Part shown: one piece after another, positions 28,582 to 38,003 of the stretch
Layout of the letters: each line of letters starts with the position of its first letter
Numbering within the stretch: position 1 is the first letter of the stretch
Assembly (NCBI RefSeq): GCF_002105535.1
Contig: NZ_CP015848.1
Coordinates: 372,001 to 436,000 of the forward strand
From: Magnetospirillum sp. ME-1
GTDB lineage: Bacteria > Pseudomonadota > Alphaproteobacteria > Rhodospirillales > Magnetospirillaceae
Length of the DNA: 64,000 bases
Reading direction: 5' to 3'
The notes under the pieces: model-generated
Seen by the model: the letters and a program-made list of their open reading frames with translations, nothing else
What the model was told of the DNA's origin: nothing
Databases searched by the model: none
Translations under genes and position numbers: made by a program

Positions 28582-29889
28582 ATGAACGTGGCGAGCCGGG
28601 GGGGGCGATTGATCCGTCTGCCCAGCCGAACCAGCGGCTGGCGAACCGACCCTGAAAGCGGCGAGACCGGTGGCGCCGCCTCCGGAACCGGCGCCACCCG
28701 GGTGGTGAAGGACGTTCTTCACGTCCTGCTGGTCGAGGACGAACCGGGCGACGCCCGCCTGGTGGAATACGCGCTCAGGATGTCGAGCACCCCCACCTTC
28801 GTGGTCAAGCACGTGACCACCTTGGCGGCCGCCATCGCCCATGTGGGCGGAGACGAACCGGTCGACGTGGTTCTGCTGGACTTGAGCCTGCCCGATTCCA
28901 CCGGCATCGCCACGGTCTCGCGCATGCAGGAAGCCACCTCCAGGACCCCCATCGTCATCATGACGGGCCTGGACGACCCGCGCTTCGCCTCCTATGCCCT
29001 GGAGGCCGGCGCCCAGGACTACCTGATCAAGAGCGACGACCCCGAACGGACGGTGGGCCGCGCCATCCGCTACGCCATCACACGCATGGCCGGCCAACTG
29101 GAACGCCAGGCGCTGCTCGAGCGCATCGCCCAGCAGCAGCGCCACCTGGTCGAGGAGGTCAACGCCGCCCGCGCCATGCAGTTCGACCTGCTGCCCCGGC
29201 CCGAGCGCCTGGACGAGCGGCTGGCCGCCCTTGGCGTCGAAGTGGAATCCTTTTTCGAGCCGTCGTCCGGCATCGGCGGCGATCTCTGGGGCTGCCTGGA
29301 TTGCGGCGGCCCGCGCATGAGCTTCTACTGCTTCGACTTCACCGGCCACGGCATCGGCGCGGCGATGAACGTCTTTCGCCTGCACGCCCTGATTTCCGAC
29401 CATTGGGACCCCCGGCGGCAGCCGGCGGAGACGCTCAGCGTCCTCAGCGGCGCGCTGAAGTCCCTGCTGGGCCGCGGGCAGTTCGCCACCATGTTCCTGT
29501 GCACCATCGACACCGAGGCCGGCGAAATCGAATGGGCGTCGGCCGGCGCCCCCGCCCCGGTGATCATGCAGGGCCAGGATTACCGCTTCCTGGATGCCAA
29601 GGGCATCCCGCTGGGCCTGTCCAAGGCCCCCGAATACCGCGACCACCGCGAGGCGTTTCCGCCCGGTGCCGCCTTGTTCATGTATTCCGACGCCATCACC
29701 GATTCGCCGACCGGCGACGAGCAATTGTTCGGCGAGAGCGGCCTGGGCGGGTCCATTCAGGGATTGCTGCGCCGCCATGGCGAATTGCGGGTGGATCATC
29801 TGCTCGACGACGTCTGTCGCCAGGTCCGGATGCCGTTCGAAGACGACCTGACCGCCGTGTGCATCCGCCGCCTGGCTGGGGAGGGCTGA
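28582..29889 (+). CDS. Response regulator with PP2C (RsbU/SpoIIE-type) phosphatase output
   Basis: The first 135 or so residues form a receiver domain (VLLVEDEPGDARLV; phospho-acceptor Asp in VVLLDLSLPDS; TG in IVIMTGLDD; Lys in DYLIKSDD). A coiled linker leads to a PPM-family phosphatase (FDFTGHGIGAAMN, MYSDAITDS). By analogy with RsbU it would dephosphorylate a STAS protein when the receiver is activated. I use ATG 28582; an in-frame ATG at 28549 is an alternative. The next gene encodes an anti-sigma-like ATPase two bases downstream. Confidence 0.92.
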   Translation: MNVASRGGRLIRLPSRTSGWRTDPESGETGGAASGTGATRVVKDVLHVLLVEDEPGDARLVEYALRMSSTPTFVVKHVTTLAAAIAHVGGDEPVDVVLLDLSLPDSTGIATVSRMQEATSRTPIVIMTGLDDPRFASYALEAGAQDYLIKSDDPERTVGRAIRYAITRMAGQLERQALLERIAQQQRHLVEEVNAARAMQFDLLPRPERLDERLAALGVEVESFFEPSSGIGGDLWGCLDCGGPRMSFYCFDFTGHGIGAAMNVFRLHALISDHWDPRRQPAETLSVLSGALKSLLGRGQFATMFLCTIDTEAGEIEWASAGAPAPVIMQGQDYRFLDAKGIPLGLSKAPEYRDHREAFPPGAALFMYSDAITDSPTGDEQLFGESGLGGSIQGLLRRHGELRVDHLLDDVCRQVRMPFEDDLTAVCIRRLAGEG

Positions 29890-29891
29890 GC

Positions 29892-30665
29892 ATGGCCTCG
29901 GTAATGACCCCGCCCTCTCCCGGCTGCCACGCCTCGGAACGGCGCCCCTGTCTGGTGGTCGCGGCCCCGCCCTCCGAGGATCTGGCCGCCCAGTGCCGGG
30001 CCCTGGGTATCGACCTGCGGCGCGACGCCCCCGGCCCCGACCTGCCCGCCGCGCCGATCCTGTGCGGCGAGGGATCGACGGAATCGGTCCGCGCCGGCCT
30101 TGCCGCCCCCTATTGCGGCTTCATGGAGCTCGGGGTGGAGGGGGTTCTGGGGATCGGCCTGCGCTGCTTCGAGATCGCGCGCGGCGGCGGCATGACCCTG
30201 TCACTGCAGACGGCCACCGTCTATCGCCTGGAGACACTGGAACTGGTGGCCCAGGCCATCCGCAACCGGTTCGGCGAGATGATCGGGAATTGCGCGGACC
30301 TCATCGAGATTTCCCTGGCCGAGGCCCTGTCCAACGCAGTGATCCACGGCAATCTCGGCATCCCCAACCATCTGCGCACCACCGCCGAGGGCTTCGTCGA
30401 GTTCCAGAGGATCATGCACGCCCGCATGGCCGATCCGGCCCTGGCGTCACGCCGCATCGAAATCAACGTCCAGGCACGAAGCGCCGATTTCCTGTGCGTC
30501 TCGGTCTCCGACCAGGGCAACGGCTTCGACCTGAGCGAGAAGCTGGCCCATACCGCCGAATCGACCGCCAAGAATGGCCGCGGCCTCGCCCTGATCCGCA
30601 AGGCCGTCCACGCCTTGCACGGCGAAGACGGCGGCCGGACCCTGGTCATGACCTTTTGCCGCTAG
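29892..30665 (+). CDS. Anti-sigma-type serine kinase (HATPase, RsbW-like)
   Basis: A 257-residue protein. The C-terminal half is a GHKL ATPase with the N box ISLAEALSNAVIHGN, the G1 box DQGNGFDL and GRGLALIRKAV. This is the layout of RsbW/SpoIIAB anti-sigma kinases that phosphorylate STAS proteins. The N-terminal 110 residues are not recognised and may be a regulatory domain. It follows the phosphatase gene by two bases, so translation is likely coupled. Confidence 0.88.
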   Translation: MASVMTPPSPGCHASERRPCLVVAAPPSEDLAAQCRALGIDLRRDAPGPDLPAAPILCGEGSTESVRAGLAAPYCGFMELGVEGVLGIGLRCFEIARGGGMTLSLQTATVYRLETLELVAQAIRNRFGEMIGNCADLIEISLAEALSNAVIHGNLGIPNHLRTTAEGFVEFQRIMHARMADPALASRRIEINVQARSADFLCVSVSDQGNGFDLSEKLAHTAESTAKNGRGLALIRKAVHALHGEDGGRTLVMTFCR

Positions 30666-30821
30666 GAGAAGGCGTCACAAACCGACTTTTTTCGCCCGAT
30701 CCCGACACTCACCTCTTGCATTCGCCCCGGCGCCGGAGGTAAGGCTTTCACCCTAATACTCGACTTAAGCGACAGGCCGGCGGCGGGAATAGCCACAAGT
30801 CGAGACGAGGAGGACCGCAGC

Positions 30822-31127
30822 ATGCAGTTTCGTGTCAAGGATGATGGATCCGCTGTCCACGTGTCGCTCGAAGGACAGCTCAACTTCGCCGCCAACGAGG
30901 ATTTCCAGTCCCTGCTGACCCAGTTGAGCGGGATCAAGAACCGCAAGGTGACGTTCGAGATGTCGGGCCTCAGCCATATCGACTCGGTCGGGCTCGGCCT
31001 GCTTTACATCGCCCGCGAAGATCTGGCCGAAGGCGGCTCCTCCATCAGCCTGGCCAATCCGCGCGACAACGTGTTCCGCATGCTGGAATTGACCGAGGCC
31101 CACAAGACCTTCGAGATCAAGCGCTGA
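30822..31127 (+). CDS. STAS-domain anti-anti-sigma factor
   Basis: A 101-residue STAS protein with the phospho-site loop SHIDSVGLGLL; the Ser of DSVG would be phosphorylated by the upstream ATPase and dephosphorylated by the PP2C regulator. Together with the two preceding genes it makes a complete partner-switching set. An AT-richer gap of about 150 bases precedes it, so it may also have its own promoter. Confidence 0.92.
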   Translation: MQFRVKDDGSAVHVSLEGQLNFAANEDFQSLLTQLSGIKNRKVTFEMSGLSHIDSVGLGLLYIAREDLAEGGSSISLANPRDNVFRMLELTEAHKTFEIKR

Positions 31128-31189
31128 TTCCGGCCGCCTAAGGGGAGGCGGCGTTTCATCAGGCGGAAGGCGCGAGGGGGAACTATCCA

Positions 31190-32899
31190 ATGTCCGATGG
31201 TGTCTGGCAGAATTTGAGGCTGCGCCAGCGTTTCATGATCGTGGTCGGCCTGGGCGTCATCGTCATGGCCGCCGTGATCGTGATCTTCATCGCCCGGTTC
31301 GAGGAACGCGCCATGGAGCGCAAGCTCCACGAGCTCAGCGTCAACGAGATGACCTCGCTGCACGCCCTGATCCTCAACGTCATGGCCACCCGCCCCGAGG
31401 ATGCCGACAACATCGGCATCAAGGTCTTCAACAAGTGGTTCGATTCGCGCAACGTCCACTACGCCGGCAAGGTGTGGAGCGTCTGGGGCCCCAAGGTTGC
31501 CGCCCACATGAAGGACGTGGAGCCCGAGCGCGCCCCCAAGCTCGCCCAGGACGACATCGACCGCGAGGCCCTGGCCACCGGCAAGGCGGTCGGCCGGCTG
31601 GTGGGCGATTCCTACCGCTACGCCATGCCCATCGTGCTGGGCGTCACCGATGGCGCCAAGGACGAGGTCTGCCATTCCTGCCACGGCGGCATGGGCATGG
31701 GCGATGGCGAAGTCATCGCCGTGTTGTCGTCGTCGCTGTCCACCGCCGCGGAAAAGGCCGAACTGCACAATGTCCTGATCGGATTGTTCGCCTTCGGCAT
31801 CATCGCCACCCTGGTGTCGGTGTTCGGCGTCCGCTGGATTCTGACCCGCGTCATCACCAAGCCCATCGGCCGCATGACCACCCTGATGGGGCGCCTGGCC
31901 GACGGCGACACCTCGGTGGAGATCGAAGCCATCGAGCGCAAGGACGAGGTGGGCGACATGGCCCGCACCGTCCAGGTGTTCAAGGAGCATATGCTGGAGG
32001 CCGAACACCTGCGCGCCACCCAGGAACAGGAGCGCCTCAAGGCCGCCGAGGAACGGGCCCGGACCATGCGCGACATGGCCGACCATTTCGAGGCCACGGT
32101 CAAGGCCAAGGTGGCCGAGGTCGAGGTGTCCACCACCGGCATTCAGAAAACCGCCCACGCCATGGCCAACCGTTCGGGCCAGAGCGGCTCGCGCTCGCTG
32201 GACGTCTCGGAAGCCGCCAACATCACCACCGAGCGCGCCGCCACGGTGTCCGAGGCCACGCGCCAGCTGGCGCTGTCCATCAACGAGATCGCCCAACAGG
32301 TGGGCGAATCCAGCCGCATCGCCCAGCAGGCGGTGGAGAACGTCAACACCACCGCCAGCCAGATGAGCGGCCTGTCCGATTCCGTCCAGGCCATCGGCAA
32401 TGTGGTGCAGCTGATCAACGACATCGCGGCGCAGACCAACCTGCTGGCCTTGAACGCCACCATCGAGGCGGCTCGGGCGGGTGAGGCCGGAAAAGGTTTT
32501 GCCGTCGTCGCCAACGAGGTCAAGAACCTCGCCAACCAGACCGCCAAGGCCACCGAGGAGATTTCCAATCAGGTGGCGGCGGTGCAGACCTCCACCCGCG
32601 AGATGACCTCGTCCATCGAAGGCGTGGTGGAGACCATCCGCACCATCGACAACATCTCCACCGCCATCGCCGGCGCCGTGCAGCAGCAGGAAGCCACCAC
32701 GCGCGACATCGCCAGCAATATCGACGAGGTCGCCACCCAGGCGGGCGAGGTCTCGGGCAGCGTCTCGACCCTGTCGCGCTCCTCGGCCCGATCCTGTGCC
32801 GGCGCCGTTCGGGTGATCTGGAGCGCCAAATCCCTGTCCGAGGCGGTCAGCGACCTCAAGACCGAGGCCGAGGACTTCCTGCGCTCGGTCCGGGGATAG
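31190..32899 (+). CDS. Chemoreceptor (MCP) with a periplasmic c-haem motif
   Basis: A 569-residue receptor: membrane segment at about 14-34, periplasmic domain about 35-185 of the DUF3365 (Tll0287-like) type, second membrane segment about 190-215, HAMP about 216-270, and a signalling domain with the conserved hairpin [18 protein letters not shown]. The periplasmic domain carries CHSCH at residues 161-165, a c-type haem attachment motif, so it may sense redox state or a gas. The extreme C terminus ([17 protein letters not shown]) departs from the usual MCP pattern. It follows the STAS gene by 62 bases. Confidence 0.9.
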   Translation: MSDGVWQNLRLRQRFMIVVGLGVIVMAAVIVIFIARFEERAMERKLHELSVNEMTSLHALILNVMATRPEDADNIGIKVFNKWFDSRNVHYAGKVWSVWGPKVAAHMKDVEPERAPKLAQDDIDREALATGKAVGRLVGDSYRYAMPIVLGVTDGAKDEVCHSCHGGMGMGDGEVIAVLSSSLSTAAEKAELHNVLIGLFAFGIIATLVSVFGVRWILTRVITKPIGRMTTLMGRLADGDTSVEIEAIERKDEVGDMARTVQVFKEHMLEAEHLRATQEQERLKAAEERARTMRDMADHFEATVKAKVAEVEVSTTGIQKTAHAMANRSGQSGSRSLDVSEAANITTERAATVSEATRQLALSINEIAQQVGESSRIAQQAVENVNTTASQMSGLSDSVQAIGNVVQLINDIAAQTNLLALNATIEAARAGEAGKGFAVVANEVKNLANQTAKATEEISNQVAAVQTSTREMTSSIEGVVETIRTIDNISTAIAGAVQQQEATTRDIASNIDEVATQAGEVSGSVSTLSRSSARSCAGAVRVIWSAKSLSEAVSDLKTEAEDFLRSVRG

Positions 32900-32904
32900 G
32901 CGGA

Positions 32905-32958
32905 GGTCTCTAGGCGAGTCGGCCTATTACTACTTTGCGCGAGACTCGCCCCTAGACC
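32905..32958. terminator. Imperfect hairpin after the chemoreceptor gene
   Basis: Arms GGTCTCTAGGCGAGTC (32905-32920) and GACTCGCCCCTAGACC (32943-32958) pair at 13 of 16 positions. It lies six bases after the MCP stop. No T tract follows, so a terminator role is uncertain. Confidence 0.5.
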
Positions 32959-32999
32959 GAAGGTATGATCCCAAACCATGGGATGGGAGGGATCAACCT

Positions 33000-33266
33000 A
33001 TGGACGATTGGCGCAAGAGTTTGAAGCGGGCCTTTGGCGACACCATCGGCCCCTCGACGGTGGGGATGGAGGACCTCCTGTCCGCCACCCGCCAGATTTC
33101 CAGGTTCAACCGCCTGTCCCAGTACGTCCAGGACCTGGACACCATGGCCGCCGCCAAGAAGGGCGTCGGACCGGCCGAACTGGAAGCGCTGCGCGGCCTG
33201 CGCGTTTCGGAAATTCCGCCCAAGCGCCTCAACGAGCTGTGCGAGAGCCTGCTCGACGACAAGTGA
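33000..33266 (+). CDS. Small hypothetical protein
   Basis: An 88-residue soluble helical protein (MDDWRKSLKRAFGDTIG) starting at ATG 33000, with GGGAGGG upstream (33-34 base region GATGGGAGGGATC). Composition and codon use match neighbours. I do not recognise it; it stands downstream of the chemoreceptor and may share its transcript if the hairpin is leaky. Confidence 0.65.
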   Translation: MDDWRKSLKRAFGDTIGPSTVGMEDLLSATRQISRFNRLSQYVQDLDTMAAAKKGVGPAELEALRGLRVSEIPPKRLNELCESLLDDK

Positions 33267-33305
33267 TCTTCGAATCGCACGTGACGTCTTATACCAAGAT
33301 GCGCT

Positions 33306-33453
33306 GTCATGCTGAGGCGTAAGCCGAAGCATCTTTCAGCCTGAGACGGTTGCCGCCTGTGCCTGAAGACCCTTCGGTGTCGCCTCAGGGTGACAATCCG
33401 TCTCTGATTTAACGTTCGATGCGTTACGCCGCGCGAAGTGATGCTTCGCGCGG
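33306..33453. repeat. Second repeat type and a GC-rich hairpin
   Basis: A 90-base element at 33306-33395 starts GTCATGCTGAGGCG and ends CGCCTCAGGGTGAC, forming inverted ends, and includes GAAGCATC/GAAGACCCTTC inner segments. At 33429-33453 is a separate perfect hairpin CCGCGCGAAG/CTTCGCGCGG. The rest of the 335-base gap (33267-33601) shows no gene. Confidence 0.6.
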
Positions 33454-33601
33454 TTCATTGTCGTCCGTCTTGTCCGGATTTATCGCCGCCTCGACCCGCA
33501 CGCCAAAGGCAGCGGATCGAGGGGCGGCCCATCCCTCCCCAGGGATCTCGGAACCGCCCCATCGTAGACCTACGTATGGGATTGTAAATCGGGTTCCGAC
33601 C

Positions 33602-34498
33602 CTATTTGGGCAGCCGATAGAAGTCGGCGATGCAGTTCCACGCTTCCTCGGCGGTCTCGACGAAGGTGAAGATGTCCTTGTCCTCGGGCGCCACCATGCC
33701 TTCGTTGATCATGGCGTCGATGTTGATCACCCGCTCCCAGTACTCGCGTCCGAACAGCAGGATGGGGATCGGCTCGATCTTGCCGGTCTGAATCAGGGTC
33801 GCCGCCTCGAACAGTTCGTCCAGGGTGCCGAAACCGCCGGGAAACACCACCAGCGCCTTGGACCGCGTCAGGAAGTGCATCTTGCGGATGGCGAAGTAGT
33901 GGAAGCGGAAGCACAGATCGGGGGTGATGTAGGAATTGGGCTCCTGCTCCATGGGCAGGACGATGTTCAGGCCGATGGACTTGCCGCCGATATCGTCGGC
34001 ACCGCGATTGGCCGCCTCCATGATGCCCGGCCCGCCGCCGGTCTTGACCACGAAATCGCAGACGTGCTCGCCGGCGCAGGTGCCGGTGACGATGCGGGCG
34101 AAGCGCCGGGCCTCCTCATAATAGCGGCTGTTGGCCACCATGCGCCGCGCCACCGCCAGACGCCGGGCGGCCTCCCTGTCCTTGGGGTGGTTGCGCGCCT
34201 CCTCCTCGGCCTGCCCCAGCACGGACTGGGCGCGTTCGGGCGAGGGAATGCGGGCCGAACCGAACACCGCCACCGTCGACTTGATGCCGTGCTGCTGCTG
34301 CAGCAGTTCCGGCTTCAGCAATTCCAGTTGCAGCCGCACCGGCCGCAGATCCTGGCGCAGCAGGAAATCCACATCCTCGAAAGCCAGGCGATAGGCGGGC
34401 GACGCGGTCTGCGCCGACGAAGCGCCGGGCACGTCGGATTCGGAAATCTCACGCCGGGCCGAGACGAACGGTCCGCGCTTGCGGGGCGGCTTTCGCAT
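33602..34498 (-). CDS. LOG-family (lysine decarboxylase-like) protein
   Basis: A 298-residue protein with the two family motifs: GGGPGIMEAANRGA and PGGFGTLDELFE. Members hydrolyse nucleoside monophosphates (cytokinin-activating phosphoribohydrolase) or are uncharacterised nucleotide-binding proteins; it is not a lysine decarboxylase. An N-terminal extension of about 75 residues, basic and low in complexity, precedes the fold. Start taken at ATG 34496-34498 (MRKPPRKRG). Confidence 0.9.
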   Translation of the reverse strand: MRKPPRKRGPFVSARREISESDVPGASSAQTASPAYRLAFEDVDFLLRQDLRPVRLQLELLKPELLQQQHGIKSTVAVFGSARIPSPERAQSVLGQAEEEARNHPKDREAARRLAVARRMVANSRYYEEARRFARIVTGTCAGEHVCDFVVKTGGGPGIMEAANRGADDIGGKSIGLNIVLPMEQEPNSYITPDLCFRFHYFAIRKMHFLTRSKALVVFPGGFGTLDELFEAATLIQTGKIEPIPILLFGREYWERVINIDAMINEGMVAPEDKDIFTFVETAEEAWNCIADFYRLPK

Positions 34499-34647
34499 GA
34501 AACGGCAACTCCTCAACCCATCCTATGACCAAGGGTCAGTGTCCGCCATGCACCGTTACCATGGCGTAAAGGCGAAAGCATTGCTTGGAAACCGCGTCCG
34601 CCTTCGCTATAGGGGAGGGAATTCACCGTGGACGAGAACAGGCAGTC

Positions 34648-35304
34648 ATGACCCATCAGCAGTTCGGCGATTTCGGCGATTTCTCCCTGTCGGTCCTGGT
34701 GACCAGCCCGCCCTGGTACGAGAACTGCTACCTGGTGGTGCACAAGCCCACCAACACCCTGGCGATCATTGATCCCGGCGGGGACGGCGAGCGCATCTTA
34801 GAGGCGGTGGCCGCCACCGGGGCCAAGGCCGAGGTCATCTGGCTGACCCACGGCCATCCCGACCATCTGGGCGCCGCCCATCAGCTGGAAACGGCCCTGG
34901 GCATTCCCACCCGCGCCCATGTGGACGAGGCCCAGGTCATCTCCACCTCCAGCGACCTCAACCGCACCTTCACCGGCCAGCCGCAGAAGGGACCGGGCAG
35001 CCTGGAGACCTTCGCCGGCGAGCCCACGGAAAGCCTGGGCGGCGCTCCGGTCCGCGTCATCCACACCCCCGGCCACACCCCGGGCGGTGTCTGCCTGGAT
35101 TTCGGCGGCTTCGTGCTGACCGGCGACACCTTGTTCCGCAACGGCGTCGGACGCACCGACCTGCCCGGCGGCAGCGAGCAGCAATTGTGGGCCTCCATCA
35201 ACCGCCTGCTCGGCCTGCTCGACGACGACGTCATGCTGTTCTCGGGCCATGGCCCGGAATGGGCCGTGCGCGAGGCGCGCCGCTGGTGGCGGATGGTGGG
35301 GTGA
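34648..35304 (+). CDS. MBL-fold metallohydrolase (glyoxalase II-like)
   Basis: A 218-residue metallo-beta-lactamase-fold hydrolase with the metal-binding HxHxDH motif in THGHPDHLG, a later His in IHTPGHTPGG, the bridging Asp in LTGDTLFRNG, and a final His in FSGHGPEW. Substrate is probably a thioester, but this is a guess from family. Start ATG 34648; an in-frame TTG at 34585 adds 21 poorly conserved residues. Confidence 0.9.
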   Translation: MTHQQFGDFGDFSLSVLVTSPPWYENCYLVVHKPTNTLAIIDPGGDGERILEAVAATGAKAEVIWLTHGHPDHLGAAHQLETALGIPTRAHVDEAQVISTSSDLNRTFTGQPQKGPGSLETFAGEPTESLGGAPVRVIHTPGHTPGGVCLDFGGFVLTGDTLFRNGVGRTDLPGGSEQQLWASINRLLGLLDDDVMLFSGHGPEWAVREARRWWRMVG

Positions 35305-35346
35305 GTCTTTTCGCCGCCATAAGGCGCGCGGCCCCTTGGGCCTAAC

Positions 35347-35379
35347 CAAATCCCGATGAGTCAGTCTCATCGGGATTTG
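35347..35379. terminator. Bidirectional terminator
   Basis: Perfect 14-base arms CAAATCCCGATGAG/CTCATCGGGATTTG with a 5-base loop, between the convergent MBL-fold and minus-strand genes. AT bases at the stem bases serve both directions. Confidence 0.8.
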
Positions 35380-35381
35380 GC

Positions 35382-36221
35382 CTATCCCCAGATCTGAATC
35401 GGCACCAGCCGCATGCCGGGCGGCACCACCGCCCGGCGGATGTCCATATCGTTGGGCGTGACGGGAATGCGCACCGCGCCCGAGCCCAGGGGCAATTCCA
35501 CCACCCGTCCGCCCAAGGCCTCGTCGGTATAGGTCACCAGCCTGGTGGCCGACAGGGTGGCGCGCAGCATGCCGGCCCGGATGGGGTCGTCGACCACCAG
35601 CACCATCCGCTTCAGCACCCGGCCGGGCGCGGCATAGGTGAACACCGCCACGCCGCCCTTGGAGGCATATTCCTCGTCCGCCTGGGACAGGGCGGCCATG
35701 CGCCGCGTCTCGGCCTCGAAGGAGAAGGTGGCCAGCGGCAAATCGGCGTCGAACAGCCAGTCGCCGTTGGCCAGGGAATAGGCGGTGCGCCGCCCGCCCT
35801 TCTCGGTCCAGAACAGGAAATCGTCGCCCAGGCTGGCGGAATGGGCGACCACGCTCAAGTGGAACAGCGGCGGCTTGCGCAATTCCGACGGCGCCCCCAC
35901 CAGCCAGGCGGACAGGCTGGCCCGGCCCTCGCCGTTGTCGCCCAGCGTGACGCGCTGGCGCAGCAGGGTCCGGCGGGGCCGGGGCTCACCGGTGATGGGA
36001 ACCGAGACGACGCTGTAGGTGGTGTTGACCAGCTTCGAGGTGATGCGCCCGCGCTCGTCGCGCATGGAATAGGCCGAACCGCCGGACAAGGTGGCCTCGT
36101 TACGGCCGAACGATCCCGCGGCCATCATGATGAGACCGGTCGCAACCAGGATAGGCAGGGTGAAAAGCGTCACCAGACCGGCAACGATCGCTCCCGCGAT
36201 GAACGGCCAAGTACTGCGCAT
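35382..36221 (-). CDS. Membrane-anchored hypothetical protein
   Basis: A 279-residue protein with one N-terminal membrane segment (PFIAGAIVAGLVTLFTLPILV) and a large, beta-rich periplasmic portion. I see no known motif. Its stop lies two bases after the terminator hairpin, and it is the last backbone gene before the tRNA-Ser. Confidence 0.7.
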   Translation of the reverse strand: MRSTWPFIAGAIVAGLVTLFTLPILVATGLIMMAAGSFGRNEATLSGGSAYSMRDERGRITSKLVNTTYSVVSVPITGEPRPRRTLLRQRVTLGDNGEGRASLSAWLVGAPSELRKPPLFHLSVVAHSASLGDDFLFWTEKGGRRTAYSLANGDWLFDADLPLATFSFEAETRRMAALSQADEEYASKGGVAVFTYAAPGRVLKRMVLVVDDPIRAGMLRATLSATRLVTYTDEALGGRVVELPLGSGAVRIPVTPNDMDIRRAVVPPGMRLVPIQIWG

Positions 36222-36423
36222 TCCTCCTCCCCATTGGAGCGGCCGGCTCCCCGAACACCCGCCACCTTACGACGGCCTCGCCTTTGCCGCAACCCAGGGG
36301 CTGCCCCCTTCCCCGGTGGCCATCGCGATTCCATTGCGGATTAGCGGAAAGGAAGCGTTGACGCCCGCATTCGCTTTGGTTAGAAACGTCGCTCCGGCCA
36401 ATGCGGTAAGCAACCGCCTCTGC

Positions 36424-36515
36424 GGAGGGGTGGGTGAGTGGCTGAAACCAACGGTTTGCTAAATCGTCCAGGGACCTAAATCCCTGCGCGGGTTCGAATC
36501 CCGCCCCCTCCGCCA
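36424..36515 (+). tRNA. tRNA-Ser (anticodon GCT)
   Basis: Acceptor arms GGAGGGG (36424-36430) and CCCCTCC (36505-36511) pair fully; the anticodon stem ACGGT/ATCGT closes the loop TTGCTAA; there is a long variable arm (CAGGGACCTAAATCCCTG) and a T loop GGTTCGAATCC. CCA is encoded at 36513-36515. It is the point after which backbone gene order breaks into debris, so it may be an island attachment site. Confidence 0.96.
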
Positions 36516-36663
36516 CCTTCTCCAAACGTCTGAAAAGCGAATATTTTCAATGAGTTGTGATGAGGCTTGCGCCCACCGTCCACACACGTTTTCCACACAC
36601 GCTTGAAGCGAAAAAAGCCTCGCCAGCCGAAGCCAGCGGGGCACATCATGGCCCGCAAGGAAC

Positions 36664-36998
36664 TCACAACAGCCGCCCTTCGCGCCGGATGTTGGCCAGC
36701 AGGCGGGGATTGGAATGGCGCTCCGGGTGATCCCACAGGTCCTGGCGCACCGGCACCGGCTGGATCAGCACCCCGGTGTCCAGCAGGACGTCATAGGCGA
36801 TCTCGCTATGACGGCGTCGAGGTCATCCCCCGGCCGGCCGTCGAGCACAACCGCCACATCCACGTCGCTGTCACGACCGCCATCTCCGCGCGCGTGGCTG
36901 CCGAACAGGATGGCCGAACGAAACCATTCACCCTCGCGGCGAGCCACGGCGGCGGTGAAGGCTTCCAGAGCCTGGGGCAGCATCGATGGATCGGCCAT
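36664..36998 (-). pseudogene. Frameshifted MNT-type nucleotidyltransferase
   Basis: Starts ATG 36996-36998 (MADPSMLPQALEAFTAAV) and has the intact GS-x10-DxD motif in FGSHARGDGGRDSDVDV. The annotated frame stops early at 36765. A one-base shift near 36820 restores a good continuation (SEIAYDVLLDTGVLIQPV through to LLANIRREGRLL and a stop at 36664), so a single-base deletion has broken the gene. It belongs to the same broad family as mntA at 10.2 kb. Confidence 0.75.
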
Positions 36999-37061
36999 GC
37001 CAAGTCCCTCTTGTTCCTGTCATGAGGATAGGCGTTCGACCAGGGGAGAACAACAACCGGG

Positions 37062-37300
37062 TTAGCGTTCGACTCCATCCCGCCGCGCCTGCGCCGACAG
37101 GTTGTCGCCGTCAGGCTCCAGCCCCCAGGACTCCAACACCTTGAAGGTCTGGTCTCCGGCCAGTTCCCGCCCGAATTCGTCGAATAGCGGAACCTGATCA
37201 CGATCACCATCCCGCAGGCGAGCGACATAGCGGAGGCTAGCCCGTAGGTCCGGGCTTGCTCCTTCCTTGATCTCCTGCTTTGAGCAAGCGTGACCTCCAA
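37062..37300 (-). pseudogene. Orphan coding fragment of unknown family
   Basis: One minus-strand frame ends at TAA (37062-37064) and reads protein-like for about 75 residues (SLRYVARLRDGDRDQVPLF; FKVLESWGLEP), but it has no start codon and is interrupted upstream by stops. It sits directly upstream of the broken nucleotidyltransferase and may be the remnant of its partner gene. The family is not recognised. Confidence 0.35.
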
Positions 37301-37353
37301 CCCATCACGCACATTTCCGTGAAGCGGCCGAGGAAATAGGCCCAACGGAGGCA

Positions 37354-37391
37354 TTGACACGAATAGTCTATTATCTATTAGATTATAGATA
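37354..37391 (+). promoter_or_regulatory. Promoter and operator-like palindrome before the radical SAM gene
   Basis: A perfect TTGACA -35 box (37354-37359) is followed after 16-17 bases by TATTAG/ATTAGA as a possible -10. Overlapping it is an inverted repeat TATCTA-N8-TAGATA at 37372-37391, a candidate repressor site. The start codon of the truncated radical SAM gene lies 23 bases beyond. Confidence 0.5.
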
Positions 37392-37413
37392 TTTAATCCT
37401 GTGGAGCCCCCCG

Positions 37414-37935
37414 ATGACCGTCCTACTGCCCTCTCGCTACCGCGATGAACCCGTCTTCGAGGACGTTCTGGCACGCCACCCCGGCTTTCCCCGGCTGGTC
37501 GCCCTGAAGATCGACGTCCAGCGGCGCGGCGTCCACTACACCGAGCGGGCGGAGAAGGCGGTCGATCCGGCGATCCACCAGCTGCGCAGCCCCTACATCT
37601 TCGGCTCGCGCGACGGAGCCATCAAACCGCTGCCGGAATCGCTGCTGCTGCGTGACGGCGGAACCATCCTGGTGGACCCGACGCCCCTGGCCCAGGACCC
37701 GTATGTGGTGGATTTCATCGATGGCCGCTTCGTGCTGCTGGACGGCGGCCGGCAGGTGGAAGAGGTCGAGCTGTGGCCCAAGCCGGCCTATTACGACAAG
37801 ACCACCAGTTCCGGCATCAAGATGAGCCTGCTGGTCACCGCGCGGCCGCAGCGCCTCAACGTCTTCCAGTCCAGCTACTGCTATTTCTGGGCCGACGACA
37901 AGGGCTGCAAGTTCTGCGACATCGTCACCCATGCG
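37414..37935 (+). pseudogene. Radical SAM protein, truncated
   Basis: The first about 174 residues are intact (MTVLLPSRYRDEPVFEDVL) and end in YCYFWADDKGCKFCDI, a cysteine cluster like those binding the radical SAM iron-sulfur centre. After about 37930 the frame stays open by chance to 38331 but turns into unrelated sequence that is antisense to the hemerythrin-kinase gene and includes a terminator. The catalytic core is therefore missing. The cut marks a recombination junction. Confidence 0.75.
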
Positions 37936-38003
37936 TGCGCTTGCGCCCTACTGCTTACCCTGTGCTTACCCGCGTTGGCGGGACGTAGCGAAGCCCACAA
38001 ACG

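Noticed and set aside
36806-37474. 222-residue minus-strand frame across the debris
   Set aside because: It joins unrelated pieces in a frame that differs from the nucleotidyltransferase motif; only the ends read like protein, in other frames.
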